Shown: positions 1 through 9,091, numbered from the stretch's first letter. The stretch: 64,000 nt of DNA from Sphingobacterium pedocola (GCF_015209965.1 NZ_MU158689.1:1853745-1917744), one strand, 5' to 3'. Numbers and translations are program-made. Notes: generated by a model from the letters alone, not told the origin.

Positions 1-203
1 GAAGTACACAGTGTACGCAAGAAACGCACTACCCTAACAGTCTAGAACAAATGTCGCCTTAGCCATTTGCCAATTGCACGAGGAAGCACGAACCATTCTG
101 GCAAATGGGTACAGCGACGAGTTTTTGCTTCTTTTTGAGGGAAAAAGAAGGCCCCCGTCGCGGGCCAAGCGACAAAAGAAATTAGTATAAAATAAACCTT
201 CAT
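1..203 (+). repeat. interspersed element copy A (right part, cut by window edge)
   Basis: This is the right-hand part of a repeat family that recurs at 7489-7940 and 33275-33812. The conserved core starts near 48 and contains a 10-bp stem, CCATTTGCCA (63-72) with TGGCAAATGG (99-108). It is followed by an A/T-rich TTCTTTTT/AAAAAGAA hairpin and a GC-rich palindrome. The copy ends in an AAACCTTC terminus like that of the other two. The stretch 1-225 holds no gene. The left half of the element would lie outside the window. Confidence 0.75.
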
Positions 204-225
204 TTAAACCAACACCTACTCCCCT

Positions 226-945
226 TTACAACGTCTGATATAACTCTAGGTATTTCTGAATAGCGTCTCTTTTTTTAAGTGTTAAATGAAAATCCAACTT
301 TTCGGTGAGATAAGACGAATAATCAAAGTTATCATATATGGGTAATCCCTTAATAACATCCTCTGGATGCGAAACTCCATCTGCCAAGGCCTGATTAAAT
401 TCCGCGACAAAATCGGCAGGTAATTCTTTATTGGCTACCCATACGGCAAATGCGAAGGGCAAGCCCGTAAACTCTTTCCAATAGAATCCCAAGTCGTATA
501 CGTAAGGCATCGTATCCTTCTTTCCAAAGGTACGATCACCGATCAGCACAAAAGCATCCGCCTCCCCTTTTTTCAACACGTCCGCATCAACTTTCCAGTA
601 GTATTTCAATAAAATTCGTGCTAAGCCATTTGAGGTACGCGATTGATTATCTAGGCGAACTGATTTGATCTCATTGATTGGCTTCTGAGAAAAAATAAAT
701 ACTGAATCGACCGCACCATCCGCTCCGATACAATAATCGCTAATAATACGATAATATGGTAAATCCAAGAGTGCAGCTATAGGAATAATTCCCATATCCA
801 CTTCATTATCGATCACCCGTTGCGCACAACTACTGGGATGATCCAGACTTAAATCAATCCGGTTCATCACAGGAGAAGCCTTTATTCCTTGTAGAAACGG
901 CAATGTATTGGTATAACTTACCGCAGAAATTTTTATCTTACTCAT
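226..945 (-). CDS. mqnA: chorismate dehydratase MqnA (menaquinone, futalosine pathway)
   Basis: MqnA converts chorismate to 3-enolpyruvyl-benzoate, the first committed substrate of the futalosine route to menaquinone; it is a cytoplasmic protein. The 239-residue product starts with the family's N-terminal SAVSYTNTLPF segment. It also has the characteristic GIIPIAAL segment, and the FTGLPFAFAVWVA stretch near residue 160 typical of this periplasmic-binding-protein-like fold. Length is near normal for Bacteroidota MqnA. Its ATG overlaps the preceding histidine phosphatase gene by 8 bases, so it is the last gene of a mqnE-phosphatase-mqnA operon. No terminator is evident before repeat copy A downstream. 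Confidence 0.93.
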   Translation of the reverse strand: MSKIKISAVSYTNTLPFLQGIKASPVMNRIDLSLDHPSSCAQRVIDNEVDMGIIPIAALLDLPYYRIISDYCIGADGAVDSVFIFSQKPINEIKSVRLDNQSRTSNGLARILLKYYWKVDADVLKKGEADAFVLIGDRTFGKKDTMPYVYDLGFYWKEFTGLPFAFAVWVANKELPADFVAEFNQALADGVSHPEDVIKGLPIYDNFDYSSYLTEKLDFHLTLKKRDAIQKYLELYQTL

Positions 946-1564
946 TTTCTAAATTCGCTAAATGTTTAGTACTGTAATAATCGACAATACTAAACTTCCC
1001 ATTTTCATAATCTAGAATATATAAGGCTGTATTTGTATGGGGAAATTCGTCCATCTGACAGAGCGGAAAATCAGTAAGGTGGCAAAGTAAAATACGCATG
1101 GCACGACCATGCATACATACGAGAATGGTTTCTTCATCCGGTTGGGATAACATATAAGATATCGCTTCTTTCTGTCGCGTTACCAGCTGATTAGGGGATT
1201 CGCCATTTTCGACGCTTAAATCCAGCTCACTATTTCTCCAAGATGCGATTACCTTTTCAAATCTTGTCATGGTATCCTTGTCTTGTTCTTTTCCTTCATA
1301 AATACCCCAACTTATCTCATCGAGCCCTTCAATCTCTTCCAAGGGAATTCCCAGCTCAAGAAAAGAAGCTACCGTTTGCTTAGTTCTTTGCAGTGTAGAT
1401 GTATAAATTTTATCAAATGGTATATCTTTATACGCATCGAAAAATGCTTGTGCTTGTCGAAGGCCATTTTCATTGAGCGGAGAATTGACTCCCCTTCCCT
1501 GCACTATTCCACGTAAATTAAGATCTGTTTGTCCGTGTCTTATGAAGTAAAATGTTTTCTTCAA
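938..1564 (-). CDS. histidine phosphatase family protein
   Basis: This is a 208-residue member of the phosphoglycerate-mutase-like histidine phosphatase superfamily. The N-terminal FIRHGQTDLN motif carries the catalytic histidine, and the downstream CMHGRAMR supplies the second conserved histidine. The only start that keeps the RHG motif is a TTG at 1564: the upstream frame is closed by a TAA three codons earlier. It lies 6 bases after mqnE and overlaps mqnA by 8 bases, so it is translated within the menaquinone operon. Its substrate cannot be told from sequence. Placement suggests a housekeeping role in, or merely co-expression with, menaquinone synthesis. Confidence 0.85.
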   Translation of the reverse strand: MKKTFYFIRHGQTDLNLRGIVQGRGVNSPLNENGLRQAQAFFDAYKDIPFDKIYTSTLQRTKQTVASFLELGIPLEEIEGLDEISWGIYEGKEQDKDTMTRFEKVIASWRNSELDLSVENGESPNQLVTRQKEAISYMLSQPDEETILVCMHGRAMRILLCHLTDFPLCQMDEFPHTNTALYILDYENGKFSIVDYYSTKHLANLENE

Positions 1565-1570
1565 CGTATA

Positions 1571-2767
1571 TTATGAATTTATTACCGGTAATGAATAATA
1601 TTTTTTCTTTGTATCCTCTTCAAATACATAATCACTGTAATCCGTAACTACATGATATAACGTATCGCGTTCGATAGGATACCTTCCCACATTTTTAATC
1701 AATTGCACCAGTTCTTTTGTACTCATCGCCGGTGTCTGCTCTTCCGCCCCCGCCATACTATATATTTTGGTGGTATCATCCAATGTTCCATCGATATCAT
1801 CAACGCCATACGCCAACGACAGTTGGGCAGTCTCTCGCGAAATCATTGCCCAATAGGCTTTGATATGTGAAAAATTATCCAGGTAAATTCTGGCAATTGC
1901 ATAGTTACGCAAATCCTCAATAACAGAAACCTCTGGAACATGTTCCATTTGGTTGTCCTTGTTCCTAAACTTTAGCGGAATAAAAGTCTGAAAACCACCT
2001 GTCTTATCTTGTTGTTGACGCAGACGTTCCATGTGATCCACACGATGCCAAAATTCTTCAATATGGCCATATAACATGGTCGCATTGGTATGCATACCTA
2101 ACTTATGCGCCTGCTCGTGTATATCCAACCATTGATCGGCTGTACATTTATCATGGGCAATTTTTTCCCGTATCTCCGGATGAAATATCTCGGCACCACC
2201 ACCGGGCATAGAATCTAACCCACATTCATGAAGATATTTCATACCCTCATAATGTGATAATTTTGCTTTTTTGAAAATATAATAATATTCTACTGGCGTC
2301 AATCCTTTGATATGTAAGTCGGGTCGATGTTCTTTGCAGCGTTTAAAAAATTCTGCATAGAATGCCAGATTTTGCTTTGGAACAACGCCTCCGGTAATGT
2401 GAACTTCTGTAACGGGTTCGTTATCATACTTTTTCACCACCTCCATCATCCCATCTACATCCATCTCCCATCCCTCTTCTCGTTGTTTTACCATCCGTGA
2501 ATACGAACAGAATTTACAATCGTAAACACATACGTTCGTCGGCTCTATATGAAAGTTTCTATTGAAATACGTGTAGTCACCATGTTTTTTTTCGCGGATA
2601 TAGTTCGCTAACACACCTAAATAACTTACTTCTCCTTTTTCATATAGCAGCACCCCCTCTTCAAACGTAATACGTTGATCAGCGAGCACCTTTTCGGCAA
2701 TATGTCTTAAATCTGAATCTAAATTTTTGTTACTGATCAAAAAATTTAGTTTTTGTGTAGCATCCAT
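1571..2767 (-). CDS. mqnE: aminofutalosine synthase MqnE (radical SAM)
   Basis: MqnE joins 3-enolpyruvyl-benzoate (the MqnA product) to SAM-derived adenosine to give aminofutalosine. The radical SAM cluster motif CX3CX2C (CVYDCKFC) lies at Cys80, Cys84 and Cys87. It is followed by HITGG and GGGAEIF, and HTNATMLYGH favours MqnE over the related MqnC. I chose the ATG at 2767, which gives 398 residues. The longer frame to 2788 would need TTG, whereas an AGGAAAG sequence lies about 4 bases before the ATG. It is first in the operon with the phosphatase and mqnA. MqnB/MqnC homologues are not in the window and must be elsewhere. Confidence 0.92.
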   Translation of the reverse strand: MDATQKLNFLISNKNLDSDLRHIAEKVLADQRITFEEGVLLYEKGEVSYLGVLANYIREKKHGDYTYFNRNFHIEPTNVCVYDCKFCSYSRMVKQREEGWEMDVDGMMEVVKKYDNEPVTEVHITGGVVPKQNLAFYAEFFKRCKEHRPDLHIKGLTPVEYYYIFKKAKLSHYEGMKYLHECGLDSMPGGGAEIFHPEIREKIAHDKCTADQWLDIHEQAHKLGMHTNATMLYGHIEEFWHRVDHMERLRQQQDKTGGFQTFIPLKFRNKDNQMEHVPEVSVIEDLRNYAIARIYLDNFSHIKAYWAMISRETAQLSLAYGVDDIDGTLDDTTKIYSMAGAEEQTPAMSTKELVQLIKNVGRYPIERDTLYHVVTDYSDYVFEEDTKKKYYSLPVINS

Positions 2768-2846
2768 TAGTCTTTCCTTACTATACAAACTTAGCTAAAA
2801 TTCCCACCAAAAGCCATGCTAAAGTGCTATTTTAGTATACCTTCAG

Positions 2847-4682
2847 CTAGTCAGCAAATTGTTGCATATCTATTAATCTCTTATACAGGCCATTGTGTTG
2901 GATCAATTCTTGGTGTGATCCCGTCTCTATAATTTGACCGGATTCCAACACGACAATCTTATCCGCATTTTGAATCGTACTCAAACGGTGCGCAATTACA
3001 ACAGTGGTACGATTTTCCATTAATTTGTACAATGCATCCTGCACTAAACGTTCCGATTCGGTATCTAGGGCAGATGTCGCTTCATCCAGCAGCATAATCG
3101 GCGGATTTTTCAGTACGGCACGTGCAATACAAATACGTTGACGCTGACCTCCAGATAATTTCGCACCCCTGTCCCCTATATTCGTATGATATCCGCTTTC
3201 GGTCTTTGTAATAAAATCATGTGCATTAGCAATACGAGCTGCCTCCTCCACCTGCTCTTGTGTTGCATCGGTATTAGCAAAGGCAATATTATTAAAAATA
3301 GTGTCATTAAAAAGGATAGACTCTTGGTTTACCACACCGATCAATGCACGGAGCGAATCTTGGGTAAGATCTCTTAAATTTATCCTATCGAACGTAACCG
3401 TTCCTGTAGTCACATCCATAAAACGAGGGATCAAATCCACCAGTGTTGATTTACCGCCTCCCGAAGGCCCAACTAAAGCGACTGTTTGGCCCTTACGTAC
3501 CGTGAAATTAATACCTCTTAATATCGGTTTTTCACCATAAGAGAAATTTACATTGTTGAATGCGATCTCTTCACGAAACGCGCTGACCTCAATAGCACCT
3601 TCTTTATCAAGCAATTCATTTTTTTGATCGATCAGTTCCAATACGCGTTCACCTGCGGCGATACCGTTATGAATATTACTAAATGAGTCAGTCAACGCCT
3701 TAGCCGGTCTCATTACCTGTGAAAAAAGAGCGATATAAGCAATAAATTCTGATGCAGTCAATTCACCTTCACCCGTCAACACCAAATGTCCGCCATACAG
3801 CAGTATGATGGCGACCATTACAACGCCTAACAATTCAGACACTGGAGAACCTAGTTGCTGACGACGTACCATTCTCCGCATAATGGTTGCATATCGACTA
3901 TTTTCTCCATTAAATCTGTCCTTAACAAAAGTCGTGGCATTAAATGCTTTTATGATCCTTATGCCCGACAGCGCCTCATCAAGATAGGATATCATATTTG
4001 CATACGACTCCTGGCCTGCAATCGCCTGAGATTTTAAAGATTTTACAATTCGCGATATAAAAAAAGCCGATACCGGAATAACGGCGATTGCAAAAAAAGT
4101 CAAATTAGTAGAAAGGGAAAACAAAACATATATATATGCTATGAGTTGAAAAGGTTCTTTAAAAACGACTTGCAATGTACTTGTGACCGAGTATTGTACC
4201 ACCTGAACATCCGAAGATATCTTCGACATGACATCACCTTTTCGCTGGTTCGAAAAATACCCTAAAGGTAGGTCCATTACATTATTAAATACAGTCTTTC
4301 GAAGATTTAATAAGGTATGTATGCGAAGATTTTCCATGATCCGCTGCGAAAAATAACGGAACAGGTTCGTGATAAACACGGATATAATGATGCCTATGCA
4401 AACGTATTTTAAGGCGCCGTATGCACCAAATTGATTATACAATGTATCTGCATAATAGGTAAACCATTCCGGAAGATCGAAGAAACTATCCGGTTTTACA
4501 ATCGGTTGTACCGCGCCCGACATACTTTGATCCGTACCGTTAAATAAGACCTGCAGTAGCGGTGCGAGTAATGCTAAATTTAATGTACCGAAAACTACCG
4601 TGATAATAGTACAGATGATATATGGAATAGCATACTTTTCTATTGGTTTCGCAAACGATAAAAGTCGAAAATAAGTTTTCAT
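2847..4682 (-). CDS. ABC exporter, permease fused to ATPase (MsbA-like)
   Basis: This 611-residue half-transporter has an N-terminal transmembrane domain with about six helices (roughly residues 15-330) and a C-terminal nucleotide-binding domain. The ATPase motifs are complete: Walker A GPSGGGKST, signature LSGGQRQR, Walker B IMLLDEATSALD and the switch histidine in IAHRLS. The architecture matches lipid or drug exporters of the MsbA/type IV ABC group, which act as dimers in the inner membrane. The extra extracytoplasmic loop after the first helix (around residues 45-80) is common in Bacteroidota homologues. It lies 79 bases upstream of mqnE on the same strand, so co-transcription is possible. 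The substrate is unknown; lipid A or phospholipid flipping is the default inference. Confidence 0.88.
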   Translation of the reverse strand: MKTYFRLLSFAKPIEKYAIPYIICTIITVVFGTLNLALLAPLLQVLFNGTDQSMSGAVQPIVKPDSFFDLPEWFTYYADTLYNQFGAYGALKYVCIGIIISVFITNLFRYFSQRIMENLRIHTLLNLRKTVFNNVMDLPLGYFSNQRKGDVMSKISSDVQVVQYSVTSTLQVVFKEPFQLIAYIYVLFSLSTNLTFFAIAVIPVSAFFISRIVKSLKSQAIAGQESYANMISYLDEALSGIRIIKAFNATTFVKDRFNGENSRYATIMRRMVRRQQLGSPVSELLGVVMVAIILLYGGHLVLTGEGELTASEFIAYIALFSQVMRPAKALTDSFSNIHNGIAAGERVLELIDQKNELLDKEGAIEVSAFREEIAFNNVNFSYGEKPILRGINFTVRKGQTVALVGPSGGGKSTLVDLIPRFMDVTTGTVTFDRINLRDLTQDSLRALIGVVNQESILFNDTIFNNIAFANTDATQEQVEEAARIANAHDFITKTESGYHTNIGDRGAKLSGGQRQRICIARAVLKNPPIMLLDEATSALDTESERLVQDALYKLMENRTTVVIAHRLSTIQNADKIVVLESGQIIETGSHQELIQHNGLYKRLIDMQQFAD

Positions 4683-4841
4683 CTAAAGATATAAGTCACA
4701 AAAATAGCAAATTTGTATGTATATACAGCAAAGCCCCATGCTATTGAATAAATATGGCAAAGAATTGATAAATTATTTATTCTAAAAATAGGGTGCATTT
4801 CATGGCTAAATTCTTAATTTAGGGCCGTTAATATAAATAAA

Positions 4842-6005
4842 ATGCAAATTGAAGTTGCCAAAAGGCTGCAGCACACGGAAGAATATTATTTCTCCAAGAA
4901 ATTGAGAGAAATTGACGAAATGAACAAGGCCGGAGCCAAAGTCATCAATTTAGGAATCGGAAGTCCCGATCTTCCACCTCATCCTGATGTAATCCAAACA
5001 TTGCAGGAGGAAGCTGCTTTACCTACCGCACACGGATATCAGAATTACAAAGGCGTTCCCGCCTTGCGTGATGCGATGTCAAATTGGTATGCCCGATATT
5101 ATGGCGTACAGTTAAATTCCAGCACAGAAATACTTCCTCTCATTGGTTCGAAAGAAGGAATCGTACATATTTGCATGACGTATCTTCAGGAAGGCGATGA
5201 AGCGTTTATCCCCAATCCGGGCTACCCTACTTATGCATCGGCGATACGTCTAAGTGGCGCAACTGCTAGACCGTATACGCTTTCTGAAGAGAACGGCTGG
5301 CTGCCCAATTTTGCAGAACTCGAAAAGCAAGATCTTTCGAAGGTAAAAATAATGTGGGTAAATTACCCACATATGCCTACGGGAGCTTCTGCTAGTCATA
5401 CCTTTTTTAGTGATCTAGTGGCATTTGCGCAGCGAAACAATATCTTGATATGTCATGACAACCCATATAGCTTTATCCTGAATGAAACCCCGCAAAGTCT
5501 ATTGGCTGTAGCAGGCGCTAAGGATGTAGCCATCGAGTTGAATTCACTCAGTAAATCATCCAATATGGCCGGATGGCGTATTGGGATGCTCGTTGCAGCA
5601 GAAGAACGCATCAATGAAATCCTTCGTTTTAAGACCAATATGGATTCGGGCATGTTTTTACCCATGCAGCTGGCCGCAGCAAAAGCCTTATCCTTAGAAA
5701 AATCCTGGTACGACGAGCTTAATGAAACCTATTGTAATAGACGAGAAAAGGTGTACGAAATTATGGATATGTTGGGTTGCATCTACAGCAGGGAGCAGGT
5801 AGGACTTTTTGTATGGGCAAAAATCCCGAAGACATTTGATTCCGGTTATCAGCTCAGCGACAGTATACTCGAACGTGGAAAAGTATTTATTACACCGGGC
5901 GGAATTTTTGGTAGCGCAGGAAATCAATATATTCGTATAAGTCTTTGCGCAAAAGAAGAGGTGTTGGAAGAAGCGATATCACGCATTAAGGCGAGCAAGG
6001 AATAA
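4842..6005 (+). CDS. PLP-dependent class I/II aminotransferase
   Basis: This is a fold-type I aminotransferase of 387 residues. The Schiff-base lysine lies in NSLSKSSNMAGWRIGM, with conserved NPGYPTY and CHDNPYS segments and a C-terminal arginine region (IRISLC). It resembles the LL-diaminopimelate/aspartate aminotransferase branch. In Bacteroidota a gene like this commonly sits beside tyrA in the phenylalanine/tyrosine cluster. The gene for prephenate dehydrogenase follows 101 bases downstream, so I infer transamination of phenylpyruvate or 4-hydroxyphenylpyruvate/prephenate. It is divergent from the ABC exporter. Substrate specificity remains an inference from context. Confidence 0.85.
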   Translation: MQIEVAKRLQHTEEYYFSKKLREIDEMNKAGAKVINLGIGSPDLPPHPDVIQTLQEEAALPTAHGYQNYKGVPALRDAMSNWYARYYGVQLNSSTEILPLIGSKEGIVHICMTYLQEGDEAFIPNPGYPTYASAIRLSGATARPYTLSEENGWLPNFAELEKQDLSKVKIMWVNYPHMPTGASASHTFFSDLVAFAQRNNILICHDNPYSFILNETPQSLLAVAGAKDVAIELNSLSKSSNMAGWRIGMLVAAEERINEILRFKTNMDSGMFLPMQLAAAKALSLEKSWYDELNETYCNRREKVYEIMDMLGCIYSREQVGLFVWAKIPKTFDSGYQLSDSILERGKVFITPGGIFGSAGNQYIRISLCAKEEVLEEAISRIKASKE

Positions 6006-6013
6006 AGAGTAAA

Positions 6014-6105
6014 AAACAAAGAATAAGGGGTAAAGAATAAGGATTATTAGGCGTATATATGCACCTAATACTCAATACCTAATACTTCAAGACTCAATAC
6101 TGAAT
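6014..6105 (+). repeat. short degenerate repeats between aminotransferase and tyrA
   Basis: Two kinds of simple tandem motif fill this gap: GTAAAGAATAAGG-like units at 6014-6045, then (T)AATACTCAATACC-like units at 6063-6103. Similar low-complexity strings occur between genes in many Bacteroidota. There is no hairpin with a T-run, so this is unlikely to be a strong terminator and the two genes may be co-transcribed. Confidence 0.45.
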
Positions 6106-6106
6106 A

Positions 6107-6946
6107 ATGAACATAGCTATTGTCGGAGTAGGACTTATCGGGGGATCGGTAGGTATCCGACTTAAACAAACGAAATTCTGTAATAAGATTATTGGTGTGG
6201 ATAAGAACGAATCCAACCAAAAAAAGGCCTTGGAATTGGGTTTAGTAGATGAAATCGCCACATTAGATGAAGCTTTAGGAAATGCTAAAGTTATCATCTT
6301 AACCGTTCCGGTAGATGCTATTATGCAACTCACACCTTACATTTTGGATCGAATTACAGATCAGGTCATCATCGATATGGGATCCACCAAGATCAATATC
6401 CTAAATAAAATAGTCGATCATCCTAAACGTGGACGCTATGTCGCTGCTCACCCTATGGCGGGTACGGAATATTCCGGACCTGAAGCAGCCGTATCAAATT
6501 TGTTCAAGGATAAGAACATGGTGTATGTAGAGGCCTTCAAATCTGATGAAGATGCCTTCGATCTGGCAGATGCCATTACGGATCAATTGGAGATGAAATC
6601 CACATTTATGACTGCTGAAGAGCATGATATGCATACCGCCTATGTATCGCATATTTCGCATTTAACTTCTTTTGCACTGGCGCTGACTGTATTAGAGAAA
6701 GAAAAATCCCAAGGCCGCATTTTTGAATTAGCAGGTTCTGGTTTTGAATCGACCGTACGTTTGGCGAAGTCATCTCCCGATATGTGGACGCCTATTTTTA
6801 AACAAAATAGAGAAAATGTATTGGAAGTTCTGGCCGAACATATAAAGCAATTAAAGAAACTTCATGATAAAATCGAGCAGGAAGATTATGAAGGCTTACA
6901 TAAATTGATTAAAAAATCAAATAAGATTAAACGTATTATCAAGTAA
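6107..6946 (+). CDS. tyrA: prephenate dehydrogenase (tyrosine biosynthesis)
   Basis: The enzyme oxidatively decarboxylates prephenate to 4-hydroxyphenylpyruvate with NAD(P)+, the step before transamination to tyrosine. The N-terminus is a Rossmann fold with GVGLIGGS at residues 7-14. It is followed by the family hallmarks DMGSTK and AAHPMAGTEYSGP (substrate-binding histidine) and by the mostly helical dimerisation domain, including the HDMHTAYVSHISHL segment. At 279 residues it is a stand-alone dehydrogenase without chorismate mutase or ACT domains. It follows an aromatic-type aminotransferase and sits 1 base before a GNAT gene, so the three probably form one transcription unit. Confidence 0.92.
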   Translation: MNIAIVGVGLIGGSVGIRLKQTKFCNKIIGVDKNESNQKKALELGLVDEIATLDEALGNAKVIILTVPVDAIMQLTPYILDRITDQVIIDMGSTKINILNKIVDHPKRGRYVAAHPMAGTEYSGPEAAVSNLFKDKNMVYVEAFKSDEDAFDLADAITDQLEMKSTFMTAEEHDMHTAYVSHISHLTSFALALTVLEKEKSQGRIFELAGSGFESTVRLAKSSPDMWTPIFKQNRENVLEVLAEHIKQLKKLHDKIEQEDYEGLHKLIKKSNKIKRIIK

Positions 6947-6947
6947 C

Positions 6948-7457
6948 ATGATACCTCGGATTTCCTTATCAAACGAATTGATTGAATTAATACCTCTTGA
7001 AAAGAGGGATTTCGATTTATTGTATCTAGTAGCTTCAGATAAAGAAATTTGGGCACAACACCCCGATTTCAACCGGTATACGCCAGTCGGATTTACCCAA
7101 TACTTCAAAAAACTTTTAAATACGGATTTGCCCTACCTTATCATTGACAAAAAAACAGAGCATGTAATAGGTGCTACGTCGTTTTACGAATATAATGATA
7201 AGGAACGCTCAGTCGCTATTGGATACACTTTTTTGGCTAAAGCGTATTGGGGAGGCACGTACAATCACTCTGTTAAACAGCTGATGATACACACCGCATT
7301 CGAGCTTGTAGATAAGATTATTTTTCATGTCCGCGAGAAAAATTTCCGATCCCAAGCAGCGTTAGCAAAAATCGGCGCAATTAAGGAGAAAGAATACACT
7401 GCTTCTTTCGATGCCGACGCTTTGCAATTTGAGTATGCGATTTATAAAAATGCTTAG
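6948..7457 (+). CDS. GNAT family N-acetyltransferase (RimJ/RimL-like)
   Basis: This is a 169-residue single-domain GNAT acetyltransferase of the Acetyltransf_3 type. Features are the N-terminal LIPLEKRDFDLLY segment, a central VIGATSFYEYNDKERSVAIGYTF strand pair and the acetyl-CoA region that follows. The C-terminal VREKNFRSQAALAKIGA matches the N-x-x-S-x-x-[AL]-x-x-[KG]-x-G motif of the family. Its start codon lies only 1 base after the tyrA stop codon, indicating translational coupling, although no direct link to tyrosine synthesis is known. The acceptor may be a protein N-terminus or a small amine; this cannot be decided from sequence. The region after it is occupied by repeat copy B. Confidence 0.85.
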   Translation: MIPRISLSNELIELIPLEKRDFDLLYLVASDKEIWAQHPDFNRYTPVGFTQYFKKLLNTDLPYLIIDKKTEHVIGATSFYEYNDKERSVAIGYTFLAKAYWGGTYNHSVKQLMIHTAFELVDKIIFHVREKNFRSQAALAKIGAIKEKEYTASFDADALQFEYAIYKNA

Positions 7458-7488
7458 TTGGCATAGGCGTGTTTATTAATAAATTTAA

Positions 7489-7940
7489 GGAAGGTTTATT
7501 TTATTCATCTTTTTGTCCCTCGCCATACCTTTCCGTCGCGGCCACGACAAGGCTCCTTCTTTCTTCTTGAAAAGAAAGAAGCAAAGATTCAAGACTTGGT
7601 CAATGTTACACTAAAAGCTTTTGAATTTCCTAAACAGCTCTGAGACGTTGCACTTCGTAGATCTGTTCTTCACGCAAATCCAAAAGCTTTCTTAACGCTA
7701 CATCGACCTAGGTCGTCCTTTTAAATGCAGCTGAAATAGAAAGATACTGTTATACATAATAAAGCACTATCCTTACATGCCCGACAAATGTCGCCTTAGC
7801 CATTTGCCAATAGCACGAGGACGCACGAACCATTCTGGCAAATGGGTACAGCGACGATTTTTTCCTTCTTTTTATAAAAAAAGAAGTCGCCTCGCGCCGG
7901 CGAAATGGGCGCATAAAAATTGATTAAGAAAAACCTTCTT
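7489..7940 (+). repeat. interspersed element copy B
   Basis: This is a complete copy of the roughly 0.5-kb repeat family. Its left end GGAAGGTTTATTTT and right end TTAAGAAAAACCTTC form imperfect terminal inverted repeats. Conserved blocks inside are a TTCTTTCTT..AAGAAAGAAGC hairpin near 7558-7582, the GACAAATGTCGCCTTAGCC block, the CCATTTGCCA/TGGCAAATGG stem and a CGCGCCGGCG palindrome before the right end. The middle is diverged from copy C. It occupies nearly the whole gap between two convergent genes (7458-7957). No open reading frame of note is visible in it. Confidence 0.8.
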
Positions 7941-7957
7941 TTACGCTAACACATTAA

Positions 7958-8551
7958 TCAACCATTACTCCTCTCCATTAACACCAAAAGCATTAAACTG
8001 AGCACAAAACGTTCGTCATCTACTTCCCTTTCTGTTATTTTGTATACGCTGAATTTTCTCCCAAAGAAAGAAGGTTCCTTTTTTATCTCGAACATCTCCT
8101 CTCCAGCATCGTCTCGCAAGATATAAGAGGGATTAAACAAATAGCCGGACAACATGCCAATAAGAGGGATTTCTCCAAAGAGCCCATCCCAAAATTTAGT
8201 CCACGGATTCTTTTCCTTAATACTATGATCTATAGAATCATTGGGATCCATCAGATTAAAGGTCGATCGCCAAAGCGATTTTAGGGTCTTCCTCCTCACC
8301 TTACCAACTACCCTACCGTTTCCATCCGTTATCGTAAAAGTTTGCTGAAAATCAATTAATTTATTAGACGTTAATTCGTACAACAATTCAGATTTTGATT
8401 GATCTCGATATACATTGATACGGTCTCTCCAAGAAAACATTTTCTCCCTGACATAATAAATTGTGTCGCCTAACGCATCAGTCGCCACAAAATCATTGGT
8501 AAGTGTAGTAATACGAAATTGAAAATGAAGCGGATAGTTCAATTGATCCAT
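7958..8551 (-). CDS. LURP-one-related (tubby-like fold) protein
   Basis: This 197-residue protein has the pattern of the LURP-one-related/scramblase-like beta-barrel family. It opens with a strand-rich domain: QFRITTLTNDFVATDALGDTIYYVREK, then a segment rich in D-G-N turns (TITDGNGRVVGKVRR). A mid-segment resembles an amphipathic membrane anchor (EIPLIGMLSGYLFNP), followed by more strands and a hydrophobic C-terminus (FVLSLMLLVLM), as expected for the hidden C-terminal helix of the tubby/scramblase fold. Its function in bacteria is not established. It lies 9 bases after a small four-helix membrane protein gene and they are probably an operon. Confidence 0.6.
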   Translation of the reverse strand: MDQLNYPLHFQFRITTLTNDFVATDALGDTIYYVREKMFSWRDRINVYRDQSKSELLYELTSNKLIDFQQTFTITDGNGRVVGKVRRKTLKSLWRSTFNLMDPNDSIDHSIKEKNPWTKFWDGLFGEIPLIGMLSGYLFNPSYILRDDAGEEMFEIKKEPSFFGRKFSVYKITEREVDDERFVLSLMLLVLMERSNG

Positions 8552-8560
8552 AATTACAAA

Positions 8561-9091
8561 TTAATATTTTATTTTCAATTTATCAAACACTTTAGACCAG
8601 AGCCAAATCGGCCCCACGGTTAATAATTTAATAAAATCGTTTCCGCTAACAGGTTTGGATTCTCTTTTTGCCAATATCCAAAGAACGAATAAGCTGATGA
8701 CGCTGATCATCGTACAAACCAGTACCACGCTCGGTCCGCCATCGCGTTCCACATATTCCAGTTGCACAATAAAAAAGCTCATAGCGGCTATTGAAAATAA
8801 AATGGCATAAGATAAAGTTGGCGATAGTTTTAAATAGATGTATATAGCTATAGCAATAAAAAATGAACCCCAATTGAGAAAGGTGTGCATATTTAATTTA
8901 ACCAGGAAATCAAACTGCGGGAAAGGGATCATCCATATCAATCCCATAATTCCAAAAAAAGCGAAAGCTAGACATACCGCATACAAACTTTTGCTTCCCG
9001 CTCCGAAATTACTATCTAATTCATGAAAATATTTATCAACGGGGCGAGAAAACTCGGGTTGTTTTGTGCCGTTAGCATTCTTTTTGTTCAT
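8561..9091 (-). CDS. hypothetical membrane protein, four helices
   Basis: I do not recognise a named family. The 176-residue product begins with a polar, Asn/Lys-rich segment of about 35 residues. Four hydrophobic helices follow: about residues 36-58 (LYAVCLAFAFFGIMGLIWMI), 67-90, 92-112 and 124-145. The C-terminus is short and basic. There is no signal peptide, lipobox or catalytic motif. It is translated just ahead of the LURP-one-related gene with a 9-base gap, which suggests the two proteins work at the same inner-membrane site. It follows the terminator of the rny transcript. Confidence 0.6.
   Translation of the reverse strand: MNKKNANGTKQPEFSRPVDKYFHELDSNFGAGSKSLYAVCLAFAFFGIMGLIWMIPFPQFDFLVKLNMHTFLNWGSFFIAIAIYIYLKLSPTLSYAILFSIAAMSFFIVQLEYVERDGGPSVVLVCTMISVISLFVLWILAKRESKPVSGNDFIKLLTVGPIWLWSKVFDKLKIKY

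Noticed and set aside
7489..7940. Insertion sequence with transposase
   Set aside because: The element has terminal inverted repeats but no coding frame of transposase size or motif.
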